A stretch of 64,000 bases of DNA from Streptomyces sp. P9-A4 (GCF_036634195.1 NZ_JAZIFY010000001.1:5032501-5096500), one strand, 5' to 3'; numbered from the stretch's first letter, positions 8,200 to 17,963 are shown. Made by a program: numbers and translations. Notes: generated from the sequence alone by a model not told the origin.

Positions 8200-9213
8200 T
8201 CAGTCGCCCTCGCGTCGTTCCCTGGTCGCCAGGAGCCGGCGGAGCGAGACGAGCCGCGCCGGATCGGCGTGCCCCTCCGCCACCCACGCGTCGAGCGCGC
8301 AGTCCGGCTCGTCGTGGCTGCACGCGCGCGGGCAGTTCTCCGTACCGGGTACGAGGTCGGGGAAGGCGAGGATCACCCGGGACGGATCCACGTGGTGCAG
8401 ACCGAAGGAGCGGACGCCCGGGGTGTCGATGACCCAGCCGCCCTCCTTGTCGTCGAGCGGCAGCGCCAGCGCGGAGGTGGTGGTGTGCCGGCCGCGGCCC
8501 GTGACCGCGTTGACGACACCCGTGGTCCGCCGTCGTTCCGGCGGGACCAGGGCGTTGACCAGGGTCGTCTTGCCGACACCGGAGTGCCCGACGAACGCGG
8601 TCGTCCGGCCCTTGAGGTGTTCGTGGACCCGCTCGGCCGCGACCCCGTCGACGAACTCGTCACGGGTGGTCACCACGTACGGCACACCCAGCGCCCCATA
8701 CATGTCCAGGAGGGTGTCCGGCGACGCGAGGTCCGACTTGGTGAGGACGAGCAGCGGGGTGAGGCCGCCGTCGTACGCGGCGACCAGACAGCGGTCGATC
8801 AGCCGGGGGCGCGGCTCGGGGTCGGCGAGCGCGGTGACGATCGCCAGCTGGTCGGCGTTGGCGACGACCACCCGCTCGTACGGGTCGTCGTCGTCGGCCG
8901 TGCGGCGCAGCACCGAGCTGCGCTCACCGATCCGCACGATCCGGGCGAGGGTGTCCTTCTCGCCGGACAGGTCGCCGACGAGCGAGACCCGGTCGCCGAC
9001 CACGGCGGCCTTGCGGCCCAGTTCGCGCGCCTTCATCGCCGTGACGGCCCGGTCGTCGACCAGGACGGTCAGCCGGCCGCGGTCGACGGTGAGGACCATG
9101 CCCTCGACGGCGTCCTCGTGCTTCGGGCGGATGGTCGTACGGGGACGGGTGCCCTTGCGGTTGGGCCGCTGGCGGATGTCGTCCTCGTCGGTGTTCTTGC
9201 CGTAACGCCGCAT
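8200..9213 (-). CDS. rsgA: ribosome small-subunit GTPase RsgA
   Basis: A 337-residue circularly permuted GTPase that acts late in 30S assembly. An N-terminal OB-like domain (about 35-110) precedes the permuted motifs in the order G4 (TKSD), G1 (GHSGVGKTTL), G3 (DTPG). The C-terminal zinc cluster is seen as CPRACSHDEPDC. The length is typical. It starts 3 bases after the aroA stop and is the last gene of the M50 protease-aroA-rsgA unit, so it is probably co-transcribed with aroA. Confidence 0.95.
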   Translation of the reverse strand: MRRYGKNTDEDDIRQRPNRKGTRPRTTIRPKHEDAVEGMVLTVDRGRLTVLVDDRAVTAMKARELGRKAAVVGDRVSLVGDLSGEKDTLARIVRIGERSSVLRRTADDDDPYERVVVANADQLAIVTALADPEPRPRLIDRCLVAAYDGGLTPLLVLTKSDLASPDTLLDMYGALGVPYVVTTRDEFVDGVAAERVHEHLKGRTTAFVGHSGVGKTTLVNALVPPERRRTTGVVNAVTGRGRHTTTSALALPLDDKEGGWVIDTPGVRSFGLHHVDPSRVILAFPDLVPGTENCPRACSHDEPDCALDAWVAEGHADPARLVSLRRLLATRERREGD

Positions 9214-9216
9214 GGT

Positions 9217-10572
9217 TCAGGCCCCGAGCATTTCGGTCCACATCCCCGGGAAGTCCGGCAAGGTCTTCGCCGTGGTGGCCACGTCCTCGATCTCCACGCC
9301 CTCGACGGCGAGGCCGATGACCGCGCCCGCCGTCGCCATGCGGTGGTCGTGGTACGTGTGGAAGACGCCGCCGTGCAGCGGGCGCGGGCGGATGTGGAGA
9401 CCGTCCTCGGTCTCGGTCACATCGCCGCCCAGCCCGTTGATCTCCTTGGTGAGCGCCGCCAGCCGGTCCGTCTCGTGCAGCCGCAGATGGGCGACGCCGC
9501 GCAGGGTCGACGGGGAGTCCGCGAGGGCCGCGACCGCCGCGATGCCGGGGGTCAGCTCGCCGACCTCGCCGAGGTCCACGTCGATGCCGTGGATCCGGCC
9601 CGTACCGGTGAAGGTGAGACCCGCGTCGGTCAGCTCGCAGGAGCCACCCATCTCGGTGAAGATCCGGCGCAGCTCGTCGCCCGGCTGGGTGGTCCGCTCC
9701 GGCCAGTCGGGGACGGTGACCCGGCCGCCGGTCACCAGGGCCGCCGCCAGGAACGGCTGCGCGTTCGACAGATCGGGCTCGACGACCAGGTCCCGGCCGC
9801 GCAGCGCGGAGGGCGCGACCCGCCACACATCGGGCTCGCCGCCGTGTTCGGGCTCGTCGACCCGGGCGCCGACCGCGCGCAGCATGTCGACGGTCATCCG
9901 GATGTGGGGGAGCGAGGGGAGCCGCGAACCGACGTGCCGTACCTCGACGCCCTGGTTGAAGCGGGGCGCGGACAGCAGCAGGGCGCTGACGAACTGGGAG
10001 GACGAGGAGGCGTCGATCTCGACCTTTCCGCCGTCCAGACCGCCGGCGCCGTGCACGGTCATCGGCAGCGCGCCCCGGCCCTCGTCGTCGACCCGGGCGC
10101 CGAGCGCGCGCAGCGCGTCGATCACGCCGTGCAGCGGGCGCTCGTGGGAGCGGGGGTCGCCGTCGAAGCGGACCGGGCCGTCGGCGAGGGCCGCGACGGG
10201 GGGCAGGAAGCGCATGACCGTGCCGGCGTTGCCGACGTCGACGGTCGCGGGGCCGCGCAGCGGCGAGGGGATGATCCGCCAGGCCTCGCCGGAGCCGCCG
10301 GGGGCGCCCGCGCCGGAGGAGCTGGACGACACCGTCTCCTCGATCCTCACGCCGAGGGTGCGGAGCGCCTCGGCCATCAGGAGGGTGTCGCGGGAGCGCA
10401 GCGGGCGGCGCAGCCAGCCGGGCTCGGAGGCCAGCGCGGCGAGGACGAGGGCGCGGTTGGTGACCGACTTCGATCCGGGCACGGTGACGGTCGCGTCGAC
10501 GGCGCCGCGCGCGTACGGGGCGGGCCAGAGGTCGGTGGGCGGGTCGGTGTGCACGGGGGTCACTGCGGTCAT
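9217..10572 (-). CDS. aroA: 3-phosphoshikimate 1-carboxyvinyltransferase
   Basis: A 451-residue EPSP synthase, the shikimate-pathway step joining phosphoenolpyruvate to shikimate-3-phosphate. Visible are [20 protein letters not shown] (substrate-binding Lys near residue 35), the [11 protein letters not shown] motif, [12 protein letters not shown] and the C-terminal [11 protein letters not shown] and [11 protein letters not shown] motifs. A Ser/Gly-rich insert ([14 protein letters not shown]) after the first domain strand is a local oddity. The frame is open far upstream, but ATG 10572 begins the known N-terminus and has TACAGT 6 bases upstream, predicting a leaderless mRNA from its own promoter. 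It lies 20 bases downstream of the M50 gene and 3 bases before rsgA. Confidence 0.96.
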   Translation of the reverse strand: MTAVTPVHTDPPTDLWPAPYARGAVDATVTVPGSKSVTNRALVLAALASEPGWLRRPLRSRDTLLMAEALRTLGVRIEETVSSSSSGAGAPGGSGEAWRIIPSPLRGPATVDVGNAGTVMRFLPPVAALADGPVRFDGDPRSHERPLHGVIDALRALGARVDDEGRGALPMTVHGAGGLDGGKVEIDASSSSQFVSALLLSAPRFNQGVEVRHVGSRLPSLPHIRMTVDMLRAVGARVDEPEHGGEPDVWRVAPSALRGRDLVVEPDLSNAQPFLAAALVTGGRVTVPDWPERTTQPGDELRRIFTEMGGSCELTDAGLTFTGTGRIHGIDVDLGEVGELTPGIAAVAALADSPSTLRGVAHLRLHETDRLAALTKEINGLGGDVTETEDGLHIRPRPLHGGVFHTYHDHRMATAGAVIGLAVEGVEIEDVATTAKTLPDFPGMWTEMLGA

Positions 10573-10592
10573 GGACTCACTGTACGGGGGAG

Positions 10593-11288
10593 TCAGATGC
10601 CCAGGAGCCAGCGACCGCCGCCGATCAGGGCACTGATCGCGACCGCGTGGAAGAAGAACAGCCACACTCCGGCGGGCACGTGCGTGAGCCGCGCCAACTG
10701 GTCGGCGTCGGAGTCTGGGGCGCCGCCGTGGCGTCGTTTCACCTGGAGCTCGAAGGCCGGGCGGACGCCGCCGAGCAGCAGGAACCACACCACCGCGCAG
10801 GCGAACGCCGACTGGACCTCGGGACCGGTCAGCCAGGAGACGAGGAGGAACGCGGCGCCGGTGAGGAGGACGGTGAGGATGCCGTACGCGTTGCGGACCA
10901 TCACCAGCATGGCGAGCAGCAGGGCGGTCGCGATCCACAGCAGCAGGGTCACCCGGTGGGTGCCGATCAGGGCCGCGCCGCCGAGGCCGAGCAGCGGGGC
11001 GGCGGGGTACCCGGCGGCCAGCGTGAGCACGACGCCGAGCCCGGTGGGCCTGCCCCGGCTGACGGTCAGCCCGCTGGTGTCGGAGTGCAGCCGGATCGCT
11101 TCGAGGCGGCGGCCGGTGCCGAGGGCGACGAGCCCGTGGCCGCCCTCGTGGGCGATGGTGATCGCGTTCCTGGCGAGCAGCCAGAGGCGGCGGGGCACGG
11201 TGACGGCGAGGGCGGCGACGCCGGTGGCGATCACCAGCCACTCGGCGGGGGCGGCCTGCGGGCTGAGGAGGTCGATCGAGAGGTCCAT
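10593..11288 (-). CDS. M50-like membrane metallopeptidase
   Basis: A 231-residue multi-spanning protein with the zinc motif HEGGH ([16 protein letters not shown], about residues 41-56) inside a hydrophobic segment, as in the M50B-like family. About six membrane helices are visible, and no PDZ domain. Family members are intramembrane or membrane-bound proteases, but no substrate is known for this group. ATG 11288 is chosen over the frame reaching 11654, because the extra residues overlap the SRAP gene on the other strand. It heads the aroA-rsgA gene string and is divergent from the SRAP gene with only 49 bases between. Confidence 0.82.
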   Translation of the reverse strand: MDLSIDLLSPQAAPAEWLVIATGVAALAVTVPRRLWLLARNAITIAHEGGHGLVALGTGRRLEAIRLHSDTSGLTVSRGRPTGLGVVLTLAAGYPAAPLLGLGGAALIGTHRVTLLLWIATALLLAMLVMVRNAYGILTVLLTGAAFLLVSWLTGPEVQSAFACAVVWFLLLGGVRPAFELQVKRRHGGAPDSDADQLARLTHVPAGVWLFFFHAVAISALIGGGRWLLGI

Positions 11289-11337
11289 CTTTCGGGCCGC
11301 TCCTCGGGAGGTCGGGGATCGTGGCAGTGTGGCACGT

Positions 11338-12153
11338 ATGTGCGGAAGGTATGCGGCCAGTCGGCGGCCCGAGGATCTCGTCGGCGTCTTCGGGATCGAG
11401 AAGTGGGAGCCGGAGGAGACTCTGGCCCCGGACTGGAACGTGGCCCCCACCAAAGAGGTCTGGGCCGTTCTGGAGCGTCCACTGAAAGACGCGGAGATCC
11501 GGCGTCCGGTTCGCCAGCTCCGTGCGCTGAAGTGGGGCCTCGTGCCGTCCTGGGCGAAGTCGCCGGAGGGCGCCGCCCGGATGATCAACGCGCGGGCGGA
11601 GACCCTGGCCGAGAAGCCCTCCTTCAAGAAGGCGTTCGCCGCCCGCCGCTGCATCCTGCCCGCCGACGGCTACTACGAGTGGGTGACCGGGGCCGGGGAA
11701 CGGGACCTGGAGGTCGAGGGGAAGAAGAAGCGGCCCCGTAAGCAGCCGTACTTCGTGACTCCGGCGGACGGCTCGGTCTTCGCGATGGCCGGCCTCTACG
11801 AGTTCTGGCGCGACCGGACCCTCCCCGACGCCCACCCCTCCGCGTGGTGGGTGACCTGCTCGGTGATCACCACGGAGGCCGAGACCGGTCCGCTGGGCGT
11901 GGCCCCCGCCGAGGGCCCGCACTCGCTCGCGGACATCCACCCCCGGATGCCGCTGATGCTGACGGAGGACCGCTGGGACGCCTGGCTCGACCCGGCGCGC
12001 ACGGACCCGGAGGAGCTGCGCGGGCTGCTCGCCGCGCCGCCGGAGGGCCTGATGCGGGCCTACCCGGTGGGGACCGCCGTCAGCAACGTCCGCAACAACG
12101 GGCCGGAGCTGCTGACCGAGCTGGAGGGCCCGGAGGTCGGCACGCTGTTCTGA
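11338..12153 (+). CDS. SRAP (HMCES/YedK) domain protein
   Basis: A 271-residue SRAP protein. Family members covalently trap abasic sites in single-stranded DNA through the N-terminal cysteine after Met removal; here the start MCGRYA gives Cys2. The other catalytic features are present: the WNVAPT loop, the NARAE motif (MINARAETL), the active-site Glu in DGYYEW, and the His of [11 protein letters not shown] 11338 is fixed by the need for Cys2. It is divergent from the M50 gene and followed at 38 bases by an alpha/beta hydrolase. A DNA-damage role is likely; I see no LexA box. Confidence 0.93.
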   Translation: MCGRYAASRRPEDLVGVFGIEKWEPEETLAPDWNVAPTKEVWAVLERPLKDAEIRRPVRQLRALKWGLVPSWAKSPEGAARMINARAETLAEKPSFKKAFAARRCILPADGYYEWVTGAGERDLEVEGKKKRPRKQPYFVTPADGSVFAMAGLYEFWRDRTLPDAHPSAWWVTCSVITTEAETGPLGVAPAEGPHSLADIHPRMPLMLTEDRWDAWLDPARTDPEELRGLLAAPPEGLMRAYPVGTAVSNVRNNGPELLTELEGPEVGTLF

Positions 12154-12191
12154 ACCGCTCCCGCGGCGGTCGCGGGGGGCAGGATGGGGGT

Positions 12192-12845
12192 GTGAGCGAC
12201 GTGACACAGTACGAGCCCTCCTCCGAGACCGTTCCCACCGAGGCCGGTGAGGCGCGCGTCACCTGGTACGAGGGGACCGCGCCGTGGGCGGTCCTCGCCC
12301 TCGGCCACGGGGCCGGCGGCGGCATCGAGGCCCGCGACCTGCGGGCCCTGGCCGGGACGCTGCCCGCGCAGGGAGTGACCGTCGCCCTGGTCGAGCAGCC
12401 CTGGCGGGTCGCGGGCAGGAAGGTCGCCCCCGCGCCGAAAACCCTGGACACCGGCTGGCGCGGCCTCTGGCCCGCCCTCGCCCGGCCCGGCCTCCCGGTG
12501 ATCGCGGGCGGCCGCAGCGCCGGCGCCCGCGTCGCCTGCCGGACCGGGGACGAGCTGGGCGCCCTCGCCGTCCTCGCGCTCAGCTTCCCGCTGCACCCTC
12601 CGGGCAGGCCGGAGAAGTCGCGCGCCGACGAACTGCTCGGCACCGGGCTGCCGACGCTCGTCGTCCAGGGCGGCAACGACACCTTCGGACGGCCCCCGGA
12701 GTTTCCGGAAGGCCCGTACCGCCTCCTGGCGATCCCCTACGGGGACCACGGCTTCGCGCTGCCCAAGCGCGCGCCCCTCGGTCAGGAGGAGGCCCTGGCC
12801 GTGCTCGTCGAAGGGGTCGCCGAGTGGATCACTTCGCTCCGCTGA
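12192..12845 (+). CDS. alpha/beta hydrolase
   Basis: A 217-residue alpha/beta-hydrolase of the KANL3/Tex30-like and dienelactone-hydrolase-like group. The oxyanion region is [10 protein letters not shown], the nucleophile elbow is [10 protein letters not shown] (G-x-S-x-G form GRSAG), the acid is the Asp of QGGNDTFG, and the catalytic His is in GDHGFALP. No signal peptide. GTG 12192 is the first good start after the SRAP stop. The substrate is unknown. Its stop lies just upstream of the sigma-R-type promoter of sigR, so it is the last gene before that unit. Confidence 0.8.
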   Translation: MSDVTQYEPSSETVPTEAGEARVTWYEGTAPWAVLALGHGAGGGIEARDLRALAGTLPAQGVTVALVEQPWRVAGRKVAPAPKTLDTGWRGLWPALARPGLPVIAGGRSAGARVACRTGDELGALAVLALSFPLHPPGRPEKSRADELLGTGLPTLVVQGGNDTFGRPPEFPEGPYRLLAIPYGDHGFALPKRAPLGQEEALAVLVEGVAEWITSLR

Positions 12846-12851
12846 CGAACC

Positions 12852-12878
12852 GGGAATGTTGAGTGGGGGACCACTGTT
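12852..12878 (+). promoter_or_regulatory. sigma-R-dependent promoter (sigRp2 type)
   Basis: GGGAAT (12852-12857), exactly 18 bases, then GTT (12876-12878). This is the published sigma-R consensus GGGAAT-N18-GTT. It lies upstream of the long sigR reading frame, as expected for positive autoregulation under disulfide stress. Confidence 0.88.
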
Positions 12879-12923
12879 GTTCGGTTCGTCGGTGTGAGAG
12901 CAAAGGAAGAGGGAGTCCGTCGC

Positions 12924-13745
12924 ATGGCTTCGATCATCTGCCCGGAGCGTGCGAAGGCCGCTGACCTCGACTGGACAGTGCTGCCCGCGCCCAAGGGGGG
13001 CCCGATTCGGGCGGCGGGCGGAGCGGTTCCTCGTCTATCCTCCGAATCGAGTGGGTCCGCCCTCGGGCTCGCCGCGGCGCTGGAGGAGGTGGGTCCGGTC
13101 ACTGGGACCGACACAGGGACCGACGAAGGCCCCGAGGAGACGACCGAGGAGCGCAACGCGCGCTTCGAGCGGGACGCCCTCGGCTACCTCGACCAGATGT
13201 ACTCGGCCGCGCTGCGCATGACGCGCAACCCCGCGGACGCGGAGGACCTGGTGCAGGAGACCTACGCCAAGGCGTACGGATCCTTCCACCAGTTCCGTGA
13301 GGGCACGAACCTCAAGGCGTGGCTGTACCGCATCCTCACGAACACCTTCATCAACTCGTACCGCAAGAAGCAGCGCGAGCCCCAGCGCAGCGCCGCCGAG
13401 GAGATCGAGGACTGGCAGCTCGCCCGCGCCGAGTCGCACATGTCGACCGGTCTGCGCTCGGCCGAGTCCCAGGCGCTCGACCACCTCCCGGACTCCGACG
13501 TCAAGGAAGCGCTCCAGGCGATTCCCGAGGAGTTCCGCATCGCCGTCTACCTCGCGGATGTCGAGGGCTTTGCGTACAAGGAGATCGCGGACATCATGGG
13601 GACACCCATCGGTACGGTGATGTCCCGACTGCACCGGGGCCGCCGCCAGCTGCGCGGCATGCTCGAGGACTACGCTCGCGACCGCGGGCTCGTTCCCGCG
13701 GGCGCCGGAGAGTCGTCGAACGATCTGAAAGGCTCGGGCTCATGA
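12924..13745 (+). CDS. sigR: ECF sigma factor SigR, long and short forms
   Basis: A group-IV sigma factor controlling the thiol-oxidative stress regulon. Region 2 is seen in [35 protein letters not shown] and region 4 in [44 protein letters not shown]. Two starts are plausible. ATG 12924 ([10 protein letters not shown], preceded by GGAAGAGGGA) gives 273 residues. GTG 13089 ([10 protein letters not shown]) gives 218. The difference is exactly 55 codons, the reported length of the extension that makes the inducible sigma-R' form unstable in S. coelicolor. The long form would come from the sigma-R promoter at 12852, the short one from a further, constitutive promoter. The stop overlaps rsrA by 4 bases. 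Confidence 0.95.
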   Translation: MASIICPERAKAADLDWTVLPAPKGGPIRAAGGAVPRLSSESSGSALGLAAALEEVGPVTGTDTGTDEGPEETTEERNARFERDALGYLDQMYSAALRMTRNPADAEDLVQETYAKAYGSFHQFREGTNLKAWLYRILTNTFINSYRKKQREPQRSAAEEIEDWQLARAESHMSTGLRSAESQALDHLPDSDVKEALQAIPEEFRIAVYLADVEGFAYKEIADIMGTPIGTVMSRLHRGRRQLRGMLEDYARDRGLVPAGAGESSNDLKGSGS

Positions 13746-14059
13746 GCTGCGGAGAGCCGCACGAGACGGATTGCTCGGAAGTCCTGGATCATCTCTACGA
13801 GTTCCTCGACCACGAGATGCCCGACAGTGACTGCACCAAGTTCGAGGTGCACTTCGAGGAGTGCTCCCCGTGCCTGGAGAAGTACGGCCTGGAGCAGGCG
13901 GTGAAGAAGCTCGTCAAGCGCTGCTGCGGCAGTGACGACGTCCCCACCGACCTGCGTGCCAAGGTGATGGGCCGGATCGACCTCATCCGCTCCGGTCACC
14001 TGGTGCCCGAGCAGGACATCACGGAGATCGTCCCGACGACACCGGCTCCGCAGGAGTGA
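13742..14059 (+). CDS. rsrA: zinc-binding anti-sigma factor RsrA
   Basis: A 105-residue ZAS-family anti-sigma factor that holds SigR inactive until its cysteines are oxidised. The Zn-redox motif H-x3-C-x2-C is His37, Cys41 and Cys44 (HFEECSPC), with the other conserved cysteines at 3, 11, 31, 61 and 62. Both the length and every cysteine position match S. coelicolor RsrA. ATG 13742 overlaps the sigR stop (ATGA), so the two proteins are translationally coupled. Confidence 0.97.
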   Translation: MSCGEPHETDCSEVLDHLYEFLDHEMPDSDCTKFEVHFEECSPCLEKYGLEQAVKKLVKRCCGSDDVPTDLRAKVMGRIDLIRSGHLVPEQDITEIVPTTPAPQE

Positions 14060-14076
14060 CGTCCCGGTAGCGGGAG

Positions 14077-14111
14077 AGGAGGCCGTCGCGTCAGGGACGC
14101 GGCGGCCTCCT
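14077..14111 (+). terminator. terminator of sigR-rsrA
   Basis: 13-bp stem with one G-U pair (14078-14090 with 14098-14110), 7-base loop, then TTCGTATAT. Confidence 0.75.
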
Positions 14112-14198
14112 TCGTATATCAGCTTGTATCACCCGATGGTGCGAATCATCGCCACCGGGCCGCCGACGGCCTCCCAACTCGCTAGCGTGATACGCGTG

Positions 14199-15590
14199 AT
14201 GGGCGTGAAGGTCATTCCGCGAGCGGCCCGCGTGTACCTCGGCTGCGCCCTGCTCGGCGCCGGGGCCTGCACCCTGCCCGCGCTGCGCCCCGGCGCGGCC
14301 ACCCCCTGGGGCACGGTCGCCCTCCTCGCCGCGCTGTACGCGCTCTGCGAACTGCCCGCGCGCTGCCGCCTCCTGGGCCGCGGCCGCGCCGGCTCCGTCC
14401 CCATGGGCACCGGCTCCCTCTTCCCCGTCCTCCTCGCCGCCGCCCTCCTCCTGCCGCCCGCCGCCGCCGCGCTCACCGCCCTGCCAGGGAGCCTCCTCGC
14501 CCGCGTCGACGAACAGCCGGCCGCGCCCCGGCGCGCCTGGCGGGCCGCCGCCGCAGCCCTCGCCGTCTGGGCCGCAGCCCATGTCGCCAGGGCGCTGAGC
14601 TGCGGAAACGCCCTCGGGCACGGACCGGACGCCCCCGACTTCCCGTATGCCCTGCTGCCCGCGCTCGCCGCCGCACTCGCCTTCTGTCTGGTCCTGACCG
14701 TCCTCGACGGCGGCATCCGCGCCACCGCCGACGGACTGCCCCTCAGGACCGCCTGGCGCGGCCTCCTCGGCAGGGCCCTCGCCCCGCACACCCTGCACGG
14801 ACTCGCCGGGCTGATGACGGCCGTGCTCTGGCGCAGCTCGTACGGACCCGTCGCGGCGCTCTTCGTCCTCCTGCCCATGTACATCTCCTGCTGGGTCTTC
14901 GCCCAGTACCACCGCGAACGCGCCGCCCACCAGGCCACCATCCGCGCCCTCGTCCAGGCCGTCGACATCAAGGACCGCTACACCCGCGGCCACAGCGAAC
15001 GCGTCGGCCACGCCTCCGTCCTGATCGCCCGTGAACTCGGCATGGCCGAGGACCGGCTCGACGTGGTGCGGTTCGCCGGCATCCTCCACGACGTCGGCAA
15101 ACTGGGCGTCCCCACCCGGGTGCTCCGCAAGGACGGACCGCTCACCCCGGAGGAACGCCGGATCATCGAACTGCACCCCGAGTACGGCCACGAGATGGTC
15201 CGGGGCATCGGCTTCCTCGGCGAGGCGCGGGCCGCGATCCTCCACCACCACGAGCGCATCGACGGCAGCGGCTACCCCTACGGGCTGCGCGGCGAGGAGA
15301 TCCCCGAGTTCGCCCGGGTGGTGGCCGTCGCCGACTCCTTCGACGCCATGACCTCCACCCGCTCCTACAGCCGGGCCCGCCCCGTCCCGACGGCCGTCGC
15401 CGAACTGGAGCGGTGCGCCGGTAGCCAGTTCGACCCCCGGATGGTCGCCGCCCTCGTCCGCGCCCTGGAACGGCACGGCTGGCAGCCCGCCGTCACCGCC
15501 GACGAGACCGCCGGACCCGGCGGAACCGTGCCTCCGCCCCGCGAGCCGGGCGCCGCCCCCGCCCCCGCACGGCCGAAGGAGCGCGCATGA
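14199..15590 (+). CDS. membrane HD-GYP domain phosphohydrolase
   Basis: A 463-residue protein: N-terminal membrane region with about six to seven helices (residues ~10-245), then a full HD-GYP domain. The domain shows HSERVGH (about 264), the HD pair in HDVGKLGVP (about 297) and HHHERIDGSGYPYGLRGEEIP (about 348), the intact signature of c-di-GMP phosphodiesterases. A Pro/Ala-rich tail follows. The start is ATG 14199, or GTG 14196 with TAGCGT 7 bases upstream. The gene overlaps the next by ATGA. Streptomyces use c-di-GMP to time development, so a signalling role is a reasonable inference, but the substrate is not proven by sequence. Confidence 0.85.
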   Translation: MGVKVIPRAARVYLGCALLGAGACTLPALRPGAATPWGTVALLAALYALCELPARCRLLGRGRAGSVPMGTGSLFPVLLAAALLLPPAAAALTALPGSLLARVDEQPAAPRRAWRAAAAALAVWAAAHVARALSCGNALGHGPDAPDFPYALLPALAAALAFCLVLTVLDGGIRATADGLPLRTAWRGLLGRALAPHTLHGLAGLMTAVLWRSSYGPVAALFVLLPMYISCWVFAQYHRERAAHQATIRALVQAVDIKDRYTRGHSERVGHASVLIARELGMAEDRLDVVRFAGILHDVGKLGVPTRVLRKDGPLTPEERRIIELHPEYGHEMVRGIGFLGEARAAILHHHERIDGSGYPYGLRGEEIPEFARVVAVADSFDAMTSTRSYSRARPVPTAVAELERCAGSQFDPRMVAALVRALERHGWQPAVTADETAGPGGTVPPPREPGAAPAPARPKERA

Positions 15591-16903
15591 GACCCGGGGC
15601 CGTCACCGTCGGCGCCGTGTACGCGGCGGCCCTGCTGCTGGGCCTCGCCGGCTTCGGCTCCACCCTCTGGTACGGCGTCGACGAACCCGCCCACGCCCTC
15701 GCCTTCGGCACCCTGATCCTCCTCGGCGAGCTGGCCCGCCGGGGCGCGCCGCGGCACACGGCGGCGGCGCCCGTACCCGAGGAGGCCCGGGGGAGGGAAC
15801 CCGCGCCGCTCGCCGTCGCCGGCTCCCTCGCCTACGCCCTGCTCGGGGCGAGCGCCGGGACCGCCACCACCCACGGCGTGCTCCAGATCGTCGCGGTCGT
15901 CGTCGCCGCCTGCCTCGCCGGGATCGTCCCCCACATCGCCCGGGGCCGCGGCCCCCGCCTCGACCACCTGGCCCGCCGCGTCCTCACCGTCGGCTTCGCC
16001 GCCCTCTGCTTCCAGCCCCTCTACAACTCGGGGGCCGTCGTCCGGCACCTCGGGCAGGGCCCGCCGTACGCCCTCTTCCTCCTCCTGCTGCTCGTCCTCA
16101 CGGCCCTCTGCGACGCCGTGCTCGCCGCGCTCGTGCTCCGCGCCCGTACGGGATTCCCGTACGGGCCCCTCCTCCGCGACGAGCTGCGCGCCCTCCTCGG
16201 CATCGGCTCCGCCGTCTGCGCCACCGGGGCCGTCATCGCGCTCGGCGTGGCCGCCGCAGGCCTCTGGGCGCTGCCCGTGTTCGCCGTACCGCTGCTGCTG
16301 ACCCAGCTCTCCTTCCAGCGGTACGCGGCCGTCCGCACCGTCAACCGGCAGACCATCGCCTCCCTGGCCCGCGCCACCGAGATCGCCGGCTGCACCCCGC
16401 CCGGCCACGCGCACCGGGTCGCCGCGCTCAGCACCGCCGTGGGGCGCGAGCTGGGGCTCTCCGGGACCGAGCTGACCGTCCTCGAGCAGGCGGCGCTCAT
16501 GCACGACATCGGACAGCTCTCCCTCGTCGACCCGGTCGCGGGCGGCGCCACCGCCCTGCTGCCCACCGAGGAGCAGCGCCGGATCGCCCTCCTGGGCGGC
16601 GAGGTCGTCCGCAGGACCGGTGTCCCCGCGGCCGTCGCCGTCGTCGTGGAGCGGCAGGCCGACCCGTACCGCGAGCAGCCGCTGCCCGCCCGGATCGTCC
16701 GGGCCGTGAACGCCTACGACGACCTCGCGGGCGGCCTCGCGGGCGGCCTCGCGGGCGGCGAGCACGCGGGCGCCGCCCTGGACGCCCTGGAACGGCTCCG
16801 GCTCGGCACCGCCCGCGACTACCACCCGGACGTCGTCGAATGCCTGGCCAGGGTCCTGGCACGGGGCGGGACGCCTGGGGTGACCTCGGTCGTCCTTGGG
16901 TAA
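15587..16903 (+). CDS. membrane HD-domain protein, degenerate HD-GYP
   Basis: A 438-residue paralogue of the upstream gene and coupled to it by an ATGA overlap. The N-terminal ~250 residues are membrane helices. The C-terminal domain keeps GHAHRVAALSTAVGREL and the HD pair (ALMHDIGQLSLVD), but the HH-x-x-x-x-GxGYP stretch is replaced by VVVERQADPYREQPLP. It therefore lacks ligands expected for a working HD-GYP phosphodiesterase. A GGLA repeat of three units lies at 16723-16758. It may be a regulatory partner of the intact enzyme. It ends 79 bases before a TPR gene. Confidence 0.78.
   Translation: MRPGAVTVGAVYAAALLLGLAGFGSTLWYGVDEPAHALAFGTLILLGELARRGAPRHTAAAPVPEEARGREPAPLAVAGSLAYALLGASAGTATTHGVLQIVAVVVAACLAGIVPHIARGRGPRLDHLARRVLTVGFAALCFQPLYNSGAVVRHLGQGPPYALFLLLLLVLTALCDAVLAALVLRARTGFPYGPLLRDELRALLGIGSAVCATGAVIALGVAAAGLWALPVFAVPLLLTQLSFQRYAAVRTVNRQTIASLARATEIAGCTPPGHAHRVAALSTAVGRELGLSGTELTVLEQAALMHDIGQLSLVDPVAGGATALLPTEEQRRIALLGGEVVRRTGVPAAVAVVVERQADPYREQPLPARIVRAVNAYDDLAGGLAGGLAGGEHAGAALDALERLRLGTARDYHPDVVECLARVLARGGTPGVTSVVLG
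16723..16758 (+). repeat. 12-bp tandem repeat within the HD gene
   Basis: Three perfect in-frame copies of CCTCGCGGGCGG, encoding repeated Leu-Ala-Gly-Gly. Likely slippage-prone and variable in length between strains. Confidence 0.85.
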
Positions 16904-16982
16904 CCCATGGGTAATGAGCGCGCGTCCGACCGGGCATGGTTGGATGCGAACAAGAGGGTGAAGCGACCGGCAGGCGGGAATC

Positions 16983-17963
16983 GTGAAGATCTTCGGGAAG
17001 GTACGGCATCGGCCCTCCGCCTCGTGGCGGCAGGCCACCGACCGCGCGTTCACGCTGATCGGCGACGGCCGGTACGAGGACGCGGGGGCGCTGCTCACGC
17101 GCGCGGCGGATCTGGAGCCCTGGCTCTCCGAGTCCTGGTTCAACCTCGCGCTGCTGCACAAGTTCCGGCACGACTGGGAGCAGGCGCGGGCCGCCGGGCT
17201 CCGCGCGGTCGCCCTGCTCGACAAGGAGACCGGCGCTCCCGACTGGTGGAACGTGGGCATCGCCGCCACCGCGCTCCAGGACTGGCCGCTGGCCCGCCGC
17301 GCCTGGCAGGCCTACGGCCTGAAGGTGCCCGGCGCCGCCGCCGGCACCGGCGAGCCCGCCGGCATGGAGCTGGGCAGCGCCGCCGTGCGCCTCTCGCCCG
17401 AGGGCGAGGCCGAGGTCGTGTGGGGCCGCCGGCTCGACCCGGCCCGGATCGAGGTCCTCTCCATCCCGCTGCCCTCCTCCGGGCGCCGCTGGGGCGAGGT
17501 CGTCCTGCACGACGGCGTGCCCAACGGCGAGCGGACCACCACCGCAGGACCCTCCTACCCGGTCTTCGACGAGATCGAGCTGTGGGCGCCCTCACCCGTG
17601 CCCACCTGGGTCGTCCTCCTGGAGGCCGCCACCGAGGCCGACCGGGACGCCCTGGAGCAGCTCGCCGCCGAGGCGGGCTTCGCCGCCGAGGACTGGTCGT
17701 CCTCCGTGCGGCTGCTCTGCCGCGCCTGCTCGGAGTCGACCATGCCGAGCGCCGAGGGCGAGGGCGAGCACACCGACCCCCACGACCACAGCGAGCCGGG
17801 GCACCCCGGGCCGCTCGGCCACCGCTCGCCGGGCGAGCTGTGGGTGCCGGAGCGCGAGTGCGGCATCGCGGCCCCGCCGGGCCTGGTGCGGGGCCTCCTC
17901 GACGGCTGGGTGGCGGACAGTCCCGACAGCCGGGAGTGGCGCGATCTCGAAGAGGTCTGCTGA
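16983..17963 (+). CDS. tetratricopeptide repeat protein
   Basis: A 326-residue soluble protein starting at GTG 16983 (MKIFGKVRHRPSASWRQATDRAF). The N-terminal 110 residues form about two to three TPR units (AFTLIGDGRYEDAGALLTRAADLEPWLSESWFNLALLHKF). The remainder, with a V-V-W-G-R-R-L-DPARIEVLSIPLP segment and a hydrophilic insert rich in His/Glu (EGEHTDPHDHSEPGHPG), has no domain I recognise. It is often found beside the deformylase gene in Streptomyces. No catalytic motif is visible; a protein-binding or chaperone-like role is only inferred from the repeats. Confidence 0.75.
   Translation: MKIFGKVRHRPSASWRQATDRAFTLIGDGRYEDAGALLTRAADLEPWLSESWFNLALLHKFRHDWEQARAAGLRAVALLDKETGAPDWWNVGIAATALQDWPLARRAWQAYGLKVPGAAAGTGEPAGMELGSAAVRLSPEGEAEVVWGRRLDPARIEVLSIPLPSSGRRWGEVVLHDGVPNGERTTTAGPSYPVFDEIELWAPSPVPTWVVLLEAATEADRDALEQLAAEAGFAAEDWSSSVRLLCRACSESTMPSAEGEGEHTDPHDHSEPGHPGPLGHRSPGELWVPERECGIAAPPGLVRGLLDGWVADSPDSREWRDLEEVC

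Noticed and set aside
7510..12153. 1547-codon plus-strand open frame
   Set aside because: Only the last 271 codons (SRAP protein, from 11338) are real. The rest is antisense to SMR, rsgA, aroA and the M50 gene.
9217..12207. 996-codon minus-strand frame containing aroA
   Set aside because: Only 9217-10572 matches EPSP synthase. The upstream part is antisense to the SRAP gene and out of frame with the M50 gene.
16723..16758. CRISPR-like short repeats
   Set aside because: A 12-base in-frame tandem repeat with no spacers and no cas genes; simple coding repeat.
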